Source: CAYWGR01 sp964458015
GTDB taxonomy: Bacteria > Planctomycetota > Planctomycetia > Pirellulales > Thermoguttaceae
Direction: 5' to 3'
DNA: 14,426 bases
Assembly: GCA_964458015.1 (NCBI GenBank)
Contig: CAYWGR010000151.1
Span: forward strand, 1 to 14,426
The notes under the pieces: model-generated
The model's database searches: none
Seen by the model: the letters and a program-made list of their open reading frames with translations, nothing else
What the model was told of the DNA's origin: nothing
Translations under genes and position numbers: made by a program
Shown here: positions 1 to 6,022 of the stretch, piece by piece
How the letters are laid out: each line of letters begins with the position of its first letter
Position numbering within the stretch: the stretch's first letter is position 1

Positions 1-190
1 CTGTTAGCTCCCGGCTAAACTAAACTGTTGTGCAATTCGCACACATTCCTGGTGCTGTTAGCTCCCGGCTAGACTTATGCAATTCGCACACATTCTGGGT
101 GCTGTTAGCTCTCGGCTAGACTGTTGGGGATTATGCGGTTTGTGATTTTTGCGGTCTGCTGACAAGCCGCCACAATCTTTTACCGTACCC
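1..190 (+). repeat. Dispersed repeat cluster A (left edge truncated)
   Basis: Three tandem units begin with CTGTTAGCTC at 1, 55 and 102, with spacings of 54 and 47 bp. Each carries the sequence TGCAATTCGCACACATT or a relative, then a degenerate version of the GGGAGCT-GTT-AGCTCCC hairpin found in clusters B and C. The last part (about 118-190) is a degraded copy of the tail that follows the units in cluster B (about 4328-4388), sharing blocks such as GGATT, GCGGT and the A/C-rich stretch before a TTACGGTA-like block. The units here are more diverged than in B and C, so this cluster is probably older. The upstream head module seen in B and C would lie outside the window. Confidence 0.75.
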
Positions 191-211
191 GCCCGTAACC
201 TAGACTTGCCT

Positions 212-1363
212 ATGCTTCAAGTAGAAGAAATCAACCAGATCGAGCGGCTGGCGGGGATACGCCAAGAGTGGGGGTCTTTGTTTGCCCAAACGGTTGGCGC
301 ATCGTTTTTCCATTCGTTCGATTGGCTGGAAATCTATTGGCGACACTTTGGCCACGATCAAAAGTTGCGGGCGTTGTTGGTTCGAGACTCGGACCAGCTC
401 ATCGGCATCGTGCCGTTGGTGATCCGGCGCGAGAAGACGCATGTGGGCACCATTCGGACGCTCACATTCCCTTTGCACGATTGGGGGTCGTTCTACGGGC
501 CGCTGGGGCCTACACCCGAGAGAACGCTTGAAGCGGGTTTGCTCCACCTGCGAAAAACACGGCGCGACTGGGACATTTTGGAACTACGTTGGCAAGGCGC
601 TCCGGGCACGGATCCAGAAATGGCCCAACGAGCAATGCTCGCGGCCGGTTTTCAAGCATTTCCAACGGTTAGCGATCAAGCGGCCGTAGTGGATTTGACG
701 GGAACATGGGAATCGTATTGGAAATCGCGCAAAGGCGCGTGGTTGCGCCGGTTTCGTCATGCCGAACGTCAACTTGCCGAGCAGGGCGAAATTACCTACT
801 TGCGTTATCGTCCCCTGGGATCAGCGCAAGGCGAAGGTTCGCCTCGCTGGGATCTCTACGATGCTTGCGAAGAAATCGCACAGCGAAGCTGGCAGGGTTC
901 CGCGACCGACGGCACCACGCTTTCGCACGAATCGGTGCGTGGATTTTTTCGAGAATGCCATGAAACCGCGGCAGCGTTGGGCAACGTTGATCTGAACCTG
1001 TTATCCATCGACGGCGTGCCGACGGCCTTTGTGTACGGCTATCACCATCACGGCTATTTATACGGTCTGCGACGGGGATTTGATGCCGCACGCTGCCGGC
1101 AAGGCGCCGGCAACATATTGCTGGCGTATACGCTGCGCGACAGCTTCGCGCGCGGAGATCATCTGTATGATATGGGCGCCGGCTCGTTCGAGAGCAAGCG
1201 GTATTTTCAGACCCGCCTGCTGCCGATCTTGCGATTCAGCCATTTCCCCTTGCCGGCGTTGCGCACGCAACTATTGCGTGTGAAGCGCTGGTGGCAAGGG
1301 CACTCTTGTCCGGCGTCCATCGCGGTCGGCTGCGTTCAGGAGGCCGCGGCCGACGCGCGATGA
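212..1363 (+). CDS. FemAB/CelD-like GNAT-family acyltransferase
   Basis: A 383-residue protein of the Acetyltransf_6 (BioF2/CelD-like) group, whose members carry GNAT-type acyltransferase folds. They are frequently encoded in exopolysaccharide and PEP-CTERM/exosortase loci and are thought to transfer acyl or aminoacyl groups in envelope assembly. The N-terminal half (about 5-130) has the SFDWLEIYWRHFG and IGIVPLVIRRE segments. The C-terminal half carries the family pattern: basic helix with RRFRHAERQL (about 179-188), IAQRSW (222-227), LNLLSIDGVPTAFVYGY (261-277) and YDMGAGSFESKRYF (319-332). The frame stays open upstream to a TTG at 149. I chose the ATG at 212 because 149-190 is the tail of repeat cluster A and family members begin close to this Met. 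No clear Shine-Dalgarno is visible. The gene is convergent with the lipoprotein pair, 16 bp from its end. The exact substrate cannot be read from sequence. Confidence 0.85.
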   Translation: MLQVEEINQIERLAGIRQEWGSLFAQTVGASFFHSFDWLEIYWRHFGHDQKLRALLVRDSDQLIGIVPLVIRREKTHVGTIRTLTFPLHDWGSFYGPLGPTPERTLEAGLLHLRKTRRDWDILELRWQGAPGTDPEMAQRAMLAAGFQAFPTVSDQAAVVDLTGTWESYWKSRKGAWLRRFRHAERQLAEQGEITYLRYRPLGSAQGEGSPRWDLYDACEEIAQRSWQGSATDGTTLSHESVRGFFRECHETAAALGNVDLNLLSIDGVPTAFVYGYHHHGYLYGLRRGFDAARCRQGAGNILLAYTLRDSFARGDHLYDMGAGSFESKRYFQTRLLPILRFSHFPLPALRTQLLRVKRWWQGHSCPASIAVGCVQEAAADAR

Positions 1364-1379
1364 ACATTGTTTCGCGTGG

Positions 1380-1613
1380 TTAGCGGGCCGGAATGGGCGT
1401 AGGCGTAATCGCGGGCGCCGCGCACGGAGTATCGCACGGACTGACGCACGTATCCGTGACGACACAGGCGGGCTCGGCAACGACAACGGTTTGCTGTTGT
1501 TGTTGGGGATGGAACCGCGAGTTCCAAGCATACTTCCAGCATTCGGCAATGCGGCATCCCGCCGCGCTGCTCAGTAAAATGCCCAATACGGCCAAAATCA
1601 TTAATCGCTTCAT
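1380..1613 (-). CDS. Small Cys-rich lipoprotein (downstream twin)
   Basis: A 77-residue predicted lipoprotein of unknown function. The N-terminus MKRLMILAVLGILL is a short signal peptide followed by the lipobox SAAGC, with Cys20 the expected lipidated residue. The mature part has CR..EC just after the lipid anchor, a run of five Gln (about 38-42), a Val-rich stretch, then spaced Cys-Pro pairs (VSPC.TPC) and an Ala/Pro/Thr-rich tail. It is a paralogue of the gene 20 bp upstream: Cys20, the CR..EC motif, the five Gln and the SPC..PC pattern line up. The start is fixed by a strong Shine-Dalgarno AAGGAGAT (minus strand, 1628-1621) seven bases before the ATG. The stop is TAA. Co-transcription with its twin is likely. 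I do not recognise a named family. Confidence 0.8.
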   Translation of the reverse strand: MKRLMILAVLGILLSSAAGCRIAECWKYAWNSRFHPQQQQQTVVVAEPACVVTDTCVSPCDTPCAAPAITPTPIPAR

Positions 1614-1633
1614 GGTGGGGATCTCCTTATCGT

Positions 1634-1873
1634 TCAGCGAGTCGGCGCCGGCGTATAGGTGGTTTCCGGGCCGGGGGTCACGACGGTCGTCGTGGCACAG
1701 GGGCTGCTGCAGGGGGTTTCACAGGGGTTTGCGCAGGGGCTGGCGATCACCGTCGTCGGCGCTTGCTGTTGCTGCTGGCACGCCGGACCACGGAATAGAC
1801 ACTCCATGAACCGGCAACCTGTCAAGCCGGTCATCAGCATCCCTAAAACCGCTAGAATTAATAACCTCTTCAT
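1634..1873 (-). CDS. Small Cys-rich lipoprotein (upstream twin)
   Basis: A 79-residue predicted lipoprotein, first gene of the pair. The signal peptide MKRLLILAVLGMLM ends in lipobox GLTGC, with Cys20 as the anchor. The mature part reads CRFMEC, then a Cys, five Gln, and SPC.NPC.TPC.SPC, a run of Cys-Pro pairs spaced every three to four residues, then a Thr/Pro/Val tail. It has more Cys than its twin, and the Cys-x-x-Pro-Cys spacing could bind metal or form disulfides, but this is only inference. The open frame extends upstream to 1912. I use the ATG at 1873 because the signal peptide then matches the twin residue for residue at most positions and a GGGAG lies nine bases before it. Function is unknown; the likely location is the periplasmic face of an envelope membrane. 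Confidence 0.8.
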   Translation of the reverse strand: MKRLLILAVLGMLMTGLTGCRFMECLFRGPACQQQQQAPTTVIASPCANPCETPCSSPCATTTVVTPGPETTYTPAPTR

Positions 1874-2229
1874 TCCTCGTTTCTCCCATCTAAACGGAAA
1901 TACGGTTTCCACCTAGAAATAGCTTGTTTATTATGACTCGAACGGCGTGTTTTTCCGTAGGATCAACGCGCGGCGAATCGCTATTGAAGGTGAAATTGGT
2001 ATAACATGCCTTCGCAAAGCTTCAGTCATGGAAACTCTACACCAGGATTGATGATGTGCAAATGAAACACGTGAGTTTTTCTGGAAACATGGATGTTGCC
2101 GATACACCTCGCACGAATGCGGATTATGGGGTACAATTATGGGGAGAAGGGGCGAACTCTGCGTTTCTTCGCGAATGCGATGATTTGGAAAAATATATTG
2201 CTTCCCGCCACATTACCTACCTTGGAATA
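1874..2229. other. Divergent intergenic region, no gene supported
   Basis: This 356-bp stretch lies between the divergently transcribed lipoprotein pair and the hydrolase. It should hold promoters for both, but I find no convincing -35/-10 pair on either strand. A short inverted repeat (GGAAA and TTTCC, five-base spacer) sits just upstream of the lipoprotein start, near 1896-1910. The plus-strand frame of the hydrolase remains open back to 2056, but the extra 58 residues have no signal-peptide character and look non-coding. Confidence 0.5.
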
Positions 2230-3195
2230 ATGAAGCACGACATTCCCCGATACGTAATTCCCTGCACTTTCGTTGTTTTGGCGTTGATGGCGAGCAACGT
2301 CTGCTCGCGGCTCGACGCCGCCGATGCGTCGCGGCAAATCTGGCTCGTCGATACGCGCAACGCCTCGCTATGCGAGGAGTCGAACGACTCGAAGGATTTT
2401 CGGTATTGGCAACTTGACGAGGAAGGCCGCTGGCAATCGGCCGACGCGAAGGGTTTTCATGCGACCGACCGGGAGTCGGAACCGACCGTGGTGTTCATCC
2501 CGGGCAATCTCACCACGTTTGAGCAATCGGTGTATAAAGCTTGGTACGCCTATGATTTGATACGCGCGGCATCGTGCGGGCGGCCGTTTCGCTTTGTGAT
2601 ATGGTCGTGGCCCGCCGACCGGGTTTGCCGTCGATTGACCGCTGATTTTCGTTTGAAAGCCGATGACTGCAACGGCGAGAGCGTTCATTTGGCCCATTGG
2701 CTCAATCACGTTCAACCGGGCGTGCGCGTGAGCCTTGTCGGGCACAGTTTTGGCCCACGGATCATCACGGGGGCTCTGCATCTATTGGCCGGCGGCGAAT
2801 TGGCCGGTTATTTATTGCCTGAGAATACGACGAAAGCCTGGGCCGGCGGAAAGCGCAACTCGGTTCGCGCCGTGCTATTGGCCGGGGCGGTCGATGCCGA
2901 CTGTCTTGCGGCGGGCGGTTGTCACGATTTAGCATTGTCGATGACGGAAGGATTATTGATCACCTGCAACGGTAACGATATCGTGTTGCGGCGTTATCCC
3001 CGCATCGACGGTTGCGGTGCAATGCAAGCCATGGGCTCGATCGGACCTCAGGGTGTTACCGACCCATCGAAGATCCGGCTTATCGATGTAGCACCCGCTG
3101 TCGGCGTGCGTCATAGTTGGCAGTTGTATTGTTCGGCCGTTGACAATTGCGGCCAATGGCCCCGCTATACTTTTTTAGACGCGCCGGCTAAATAG
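2230..3195 (+). CDS. Exported alpha/beta-hydrolase-fold protein
   Basis: A 321-residue protein with an alpha/beta-hydrolase core. The nucleophile elbow is LVGHSFG, with Ser173 the expected catalytic serine. Candidate partners are Asp250 in NGNDIVLRRYP and His295 in GVRHSW. The strand VVFIPGN (about 87-93) would supply the oxyanion loop, and FVIWSWPADR (122-131) fits the following strand. The start at 2230 gives a hydrophobic leader (YVIPCTFVVLALMASNVCS) followed by Ala-rich cleavage-like sequence, so the enzyme is probably exported or anchored. An upstream in-frame start at 2056 would bury this leader and is less likely. The mature protein has several Cys residues, compatible with an oxidising compartment. 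The aminotransferase gene starts 2 bp after the stop, which suggests translational coupling. Esterase, lipase or thioesterase activity is possible; the substrate is not readable. Confidence 0.8.
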   Translation: MKHDIPRYVIPCTFVVLALMASNVCSRLDAADASRQIWLVDTRNASLCEESNDSKDFRYWQLDEEGRWQSADAKGFHATDRESEPTVVFIPGNLTTFEQSVYKAWYAYDLIRAASCGRPFRFVIWSWPADRVCRRLTADFRLKADDCNGESVHLAHWLNHVQPGVRVSLVGHSFGPRIITGALHLLAGGELAGYLLPENTTKAWAGGKRNSVRAVLLAGAVDADCLAAGGCHDLALSMTEGLLITCNGNDIVLRRYPRIDGCGAMQAMGSIGPQGVTDPSKIRLIDVAPAVGVRHSWQLYCSAVDNCGQWPRYTFLDAPAK

Positions 3196-3197
3196 AA

Positions 3198-4106
3198 ATG
3201 TCTGAACCAGTTGCATTTCTCAACGGCCGATGGATTCCGGCGTCCGCCGCAACCGTATCGGTAGGCGATGCGGGATTTGTGTTGGGCGTGACGGTGGCCG
3301 AACAGGTGCGAACGTTCGCGGGCAAGCTGTTTCGGCTTGACGATCATCTGGCTCGATTGGCTCGTTCGCTGGAAATCATCGGACTGGATCCGGGAATGTC
3401 GTTGGATGAGTTGGGCGAGACATCGCGCGAGCTAGTTTTGCGCAATCACCCTTTGCTGCCTGCCGGAAGCGATTTGGGATTGTCGATTTTCGTCACACCC
3501 GGCGAATATCCGACATTTGCGCGGGGCCCTATCCATCCAGCAGTCTGTCTGCATACGTATACGTTGCCGTTTCATCATTGGGCCGCGAAATACCGCGTGG
3601 GCCAATCGTTGGTTACGACCGAGGTGGAGCAAGTCTCTCCGCAATGCTGGCCGCGTGAATTGAAATGCCGCAGCCGGATGCACTATTATCTGGCCGACCG
3701 GCAAGCAACCGCGAAGGAACCCGGCGCGCGTGCGTTGCTTTTGGACAGCAATGGATTGGTGACGGAAGCATCGACAGCCAGTTTGTTGATCTATCGTGCC
3801 GGCGAAGGTTTGTTGATGCCGCCATCGGCGAAAATACTTCATGGCATCAGCTTGGCGACGGTTGTCGAGCTTGCCCACGAAGAAGGCGTTTCCGTCGGCG
3901 AGCGTGATCTCCCCCTTGCCGACGTGGCCGGGGCCGACGAGGTGTTGCTGACTAGTACATCGATGTGCCTGCTGCCGGTAACGCGACTCAACGGCCGACC
4001 GATCGGTTCGGGGCAGCCCGGCGAAGTTTTCCGCCGTCTCTTGGCGGCCTGGAGCAGGCGGGTAGGCTTGGATATCGTTGGTCAGGCAGAGCGGTTTGCG
4101 GGATGA
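3198..4106 (+). CDS. Class IV PLP-dependent aminotransferase/lyase
   Basis: A 302-residue member of the fold-type IV PLP family (branched-chain aminotransferase, D-amino acid aminotransferase, 4-amino-4-deoxychorismate lyase). The N-terminal domain has FLNGRW and SVGDAGFVLGVTVAEQVRTF, then LFRLDDHLARLARS. The PLP lysine is expected to be Lys156 in PRELKCRSRMHYY. Glu190 in LVTEAS fits the conserved Glu that contacts the PLP pyridine nitrogen. The C-terminal part has ILHGISLATVVELA and TSTSMCLLPVTRLNGRPIG, the cofactor-phosphate and closing loops. The Arg commonly seen in the GITR-type loop is Leu here, so the substrate range may differ from standard BCATs. Length is normal for the family. The ATG follows the hydrolase stop after two bases. 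Sequence alone does not separate aminotransferase from aminodeoxychorismate lyase (PabC). Confidence 0.85.
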   Translation: MSEPVAFLNGRWIPASAATVSVGDAGFVLGVTVAEQVRTFAGKLFRLDDHLARLARSLEIIGLDPGMSLDELGETSRELVLRNHPLLPAGSDLGLSIFVTPGEYPTFARGPIHPAVCLHTYTLPFHHWAAKYRVGQSLVTTEVEQVSPQCWPRELKCRSRMHYYLADRQATAKEPGARALLLDSNGLVTEASTASLLIYRAGEGLLMPPSAKILHGISLATVVELAHEEGVSVGERDLPLADVAGADEVLLTSTSMCLLPVTRLNGRPIGSGQPGEVFRRLLAAWSRRVGLDIVGQAERFAG

Positions 4107-4223
4107 ATATGGTTTCTTCTAAAACGGCCAAAAAACGTTGGTGAGCCCTGGGTGCGGTAATATCTCCCGGTCAAGTTGGATAAGTTGTGTTGTTTAGCAA
4201 CTACCGGGTTAGCTTGGCAACGG

Positions 4224-4242
4224 GGCCGCCGTACCGGCGGCC
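4224..4242. repeat. GC-rich palindrome, cluster B
   Basis: Perfect inverted repeat with arms GGCCGCCG and CGGCGGCC and loop TAC. An identical copy lies at 9052-9070 in cluster C. It has no T-run on either side, so it is not an intrinsic terminator. Confidence 0.9.
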
Positions 4243-4287
4243 GCTAAACGGTTGTGCAATCCGAGCATATTCCGGGAGCTAAACGGT

Positions 4288-4302
4288 TGTGCAATCCGCA
4301 CA
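4288..4302. repeat. Short hairpin in repeat unit, cluster B
   Basis: Arms TGTGC and GCACA flank AATCC. This is the second, smaller dyad inside the tandem unit. The first unit of cluster A keeps it (loop AATTC), while other copies carry mismatches. Confidence 0.7.
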
Positions 4303-4306
4303 CATT

Positions 4307-4327
4307 CCGGGAGCTGTTAGCTCCCGG
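4307..4327. repeat. Unit hairpin, cluster B
   Basis: Perfect inverted repeat with arms CCGGGAGCT and AGCTCCCGG and loop GTT. An identical copy is at 9100-9120 and a G-T wobble variant at 9155-9175. Degenerate versions are in cluster A. Confidence 0.9.
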
Positions 4328-4390
4328 CTATACTATTGTGGATTTTGCGATTTGCGGATAAACCACCAAAATCCGTTACGGTATCCTTGT

Positions 4391-4428
4391 CCTCTAGGAT
4401 GATTGCCGATGTCGTAGTAAACTAGAGG
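4391..4428. promoter_or_regulatory. Inverted repeat upstream of vapBC-like pair (candidate operator)
   Basis: Perfect 7-bp arms CCTCTAG (4391-4397) and CTAGAGG (4422-4428) are separated by 24 bases and end 32 bp before the antitoxin ATG. Toxin-antitoxin pairs of this type are commonly autoregulated through dyads at their promoter, so this is a reasonable candidate operator. I could not identify a clear promoter with it. Confidence 0.4.
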
Positions 4429-4460
4429 TGGGGATGCGGTTCGAGTCTGGAGTCATAATC

Positions 4461-4757
4461 ATGAATACCCAATCTTTAGTTCTGCACGGACGGATTCAAG
4501 CCGATGGAACGTTGCAGATTGAAGAAAAAGTTAATCTTCCTCCGGGGCCGGTCTCTGTGACCGTTCGATCCGTGACAATCTCGGAACAAAAACCAACCCT
4601 CCGCGTACTGGAGGATATTTGGGCTCAACGTGAAGCCCAAGGGCTAGTAGGTCGAACCGCCGCCGAAATTGACGCGGAAATCAATGCCATGCGGAATGCG
4701 GACGAAGATCGGACGCAGAGTATCGAATCGATCGCACAACAACCTCAACGCAAGTAG
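4461..4757 (+). CDS. Putative antitoxin of a VapBC-like pair
   Basis: A 98-residue protein directly upstream of a PIN-domain gene. The N-terminal third (LVLHGRIQADGTLQIEEKVNLPPGPVSVTV) is beta-rich and matches a pattern seen in small proteins upstream of PIN toxins in planctomycetes and cyanobacteria. The C-terminal part is helical and charged (ILDIW-like segment, then EIDAEINAMRNADEDR), suited to wrapping around a toxin. The start is set by GGAG (4449-4452), eight bases before the ATG; a farther in-frame start at 4428 would place the ribosome site inside the gene. The stop is two bases before the toxin GTG, so translation is probably coupled. Assignment as antitoxin rests on position, size and the N-terminal pattern, not on a known DNA-binding motif. 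Confidence 0.7.
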   Translation: MNTQSLVLHGRIQADGTLQIEEKVNLPPGPVSVTVRSVTISEQKPTLRVLEDIWAQREAQGLVGRTAAEIDAEINAMRNADEDRTQSIESIAQQPQRK

Positions 4758-4759
4758 GG

Positions 4760-5170
4760 GTGAAGGCCTTGGCCGTTTATCTTGACACCAATGTCGTCAT
4801 CTACCTGATTGAACGAACGCCAGATCTCGGTACAATCGCGGCTCACTATATCCAGAACCTGATCGCCCAGAAACAGCGGTTGGTGGTCAGCGATTTGGTA
4901 CGGATGGAGTGCAGCGTGCGGCCTTTACGGCTTAACGACATCATCACCTTATCCGCATTCAACGCATATTTTGATTCGGATGATGTTGACGTAGCTTCGA
5001 TTACCGCTGCCGTGTGCGATCGAGCAGCCGTCATACGCGCGCGATATGGTTTTCGGCCTATGGATTCCCTGCATTTGGCTGCGGCCATGAATAGCGGTTG
5101 CGAACGATTTCTAACCTCGGATGTTAGGCTGCGAAGCTTCCCGGATATCTTGGTCGAGATTCTCGAATAG
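4760..5170 (+). CDS. vapC: PIN-domain ribonuclease toxin, VapC-like
   Basis: A 136-residue PIN-domain protein, a single-domain length typical of VapC toxins, which are Mg-dependent endoribonucleases acting on tRNA or rRNA. The four acidic positions of the active site are visible: Asp9 in YLDTNVVIY, Glu50 in VRMEC, Asp102 in PMDSLHLAAA, and Asp121 in FLTSDVRL. All key residues are present, so the toxin looks functional. Translation starts at GTG two bases after the stop of the putative antitoxin. The gene ends 3 bp from the converging CpsD-like gene, with no terminator visible between them. The pair lies immediately downstream of repeat cluster B, a typical placement for mobile or stability modules. 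The RNA target cannot be predicted. Confidence 0.88.
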   Translation: MKALAVYLDTNVVIYLIERTPDLGTIAAHYIQNLIAQKQRLVVSDLVRMECSVRPLRLNDIITLSAFNAYFDSDDVDVASITAAVCDRAAVIRARYGFRPMDSLHLAAAMNSGCERFLTSDVRLRSFPDILVEILE

Positions 5171-5173
5171 AAA

Positions 5174-6016
5174 TCATCCGACCGTCACGCAGCCTAGCAA
5201 TCGGCTGCCGGAGCTTCGGATGAGGCGTGATGCTTCGGCAACGGCGCGGCGGGAAGTGCGGCCTAAGCGGACGACCAGGAGCACGCCGTCGCAACAGCAG
5301 GCCAAGGGGGCCGTTTCGGCATGGGCGAGCGAGGGCATGTCCAACAGCGTCAACGACCAGCCTTCCCGCAAATCTTCAACCCAAAATTGATGCGACCGCA
5401 AGTAGGGCGGCCCAGGTTGCGGCAGAATGGGCCGCGAGCCGCCTGGCCCCTTTTGCCAGTGGACCGTTTCGCCTGCATGGGGCGCGGGCATTACACTTAG
5501 TCGCGCATGATTCGTCGGATAGATAATGGATGTGGGATCGGCGGTTTTGTTTTCCGGCAACGTAATTCGCGACGAAAGATCCGGCTGGTGGAAATTCGTA
5601 TCGACGGCCAACACTTCGCCCGAGATTCGCAATGCCAGTTGCGGCGCAAGGCCAAGGATGAAGCTTGTTTTGCCGTCACCATCGGCGGGGCTTGTGATTG
5701 CGACGACTTTCGGATGATCCAACGGCATTAAGTGCAACAACACCTCGGCAATCTCGGCACTGGCTTGGGCTGTCTCGGTGTCGATTGGATTCGGCCAAAG
5801 GGCCTTGGGCGATTGGTGGAGAGGTTGGTTTTCACTAGGATCCGCCAAAGCAGGGAAGGCGAACTTTTGGAGCAATCCAGCATTTTTGGCCGAGGGCGTC
5901 TTGGTCGCACCTGACGGCGCATTGCTAGTCTTGGCGTTTCGTGCAATAGGCAAAATCACCGGCGGCGAGGGGCCGTAGAGATCGGTCTGCTGCAAAGAAA
6001 CTGGTAGGTGCCCCAT
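5174..6016 (-). CDS. CpsD/CapB-like P-loop ATPase of a polysaccharide locus
   Basis: A 280-residue ParA/MinD-type ATPase related to the bacterial tyrosine kinases that control exopolysaccharide synthesis. The first 85 residues are Pro/Ala-rich and probably disordered. The catalytic core has Walker A SPADGDGKTS (109-118, Lys116), Walker A' VLAVDTNFHQPDL (135-147, Asp139) and a Walker B-like LTLLDMPS (222-229, Asp226). It ends with DGVLLVVRLGRTSRRAV and LLGCVTVG. BY-kinases normally end in a Tyr-rich cluster that is autophosphorylated; none is present here, so this may be a regulatory ATPase rather than a classical autokinase. It follows the AAA ATPase gene after 6 bp, in the same direction. 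The Wzz-like partner is two genes upstream, where a membrane activator would be expected. Confidence 0.82.
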   Translation of the reverse strand: MGHLPVSLQQTDLYGPSPPVILPIARNAKTSNAPSGATKTPSAKNAGLLQKFAFPALADPSENQPLHQSPKALWPNPIDTETAQASAEIAEVLLHLMPLDHPKVVAITSPADGDGKTSFILGLAPQLALRISGEVLAVDTNFHQPDLSSRITLPENKTADPTSIIYPTNHARLSVMPAPHAGETVHWQKGPGGSRPILPQPGPPYLRSHQFWVEDLREGWSLTLLDMPSLAHAETAPLACCCDGVLLVVRLGRTSRRAVAEASRLIRSSGSRLLGCVTVG

Positions 6017-6022
6017 GATCGC

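Larger units (their letters stand above)
4169..4388 (+). repeat. Dispersed repeat cluster B
   Basis: Most of the 354-bp gap between the aminotransferase and the antitoxin gene is this cluster. Order: a head module starting GGTCAAGTTGGATAAG (4169), a variable spacer, a GC-rich palindrome (4224-4242), CCGCTAAAC, then two tandem units built on TGTGCAATCCG and ACATTCCGGGAGCT, and a tail (about 4328-4388). The first unit lacks the second arm of its hairpin; the second unit is complete (4307-4327). The same module order and orientation occur in cluster C, and units plus tail in cluster A. No coding potential is apparent. Confidence 0.85.

Noticed and set aside
1..120. CRISPR-like array in the leading repeats
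   Set aside because: Spacings differ (54 and 47 bp), the units are degenerate throughout with no unique spacers, no cas genes are present, and the same unit occurs in clusters B and C.
149..211. TTG start at 149 for the acyltransferase, adding 21 residues
   Set aside because: The extra codons fall in the tail of repeat cluster A, which is non-coding in cluster B. The ATG at 212 matches the family N-terminus.
1393..1809. 138-residue plus-strand open frame
   Set aside because: It is antisense to the two lipoprotein genes, which have signal peptides, lipoboxes and good ribosome sites. Its Gly/Ser/Trp-rich sequence mirrors their Cys/Gln/Pro codons.
2056..2229. 58-residue N-terminal extension of the hydrolase
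   Set aside because: It would place the hydrophobic leader inside the protein and shows no family-like sequence.
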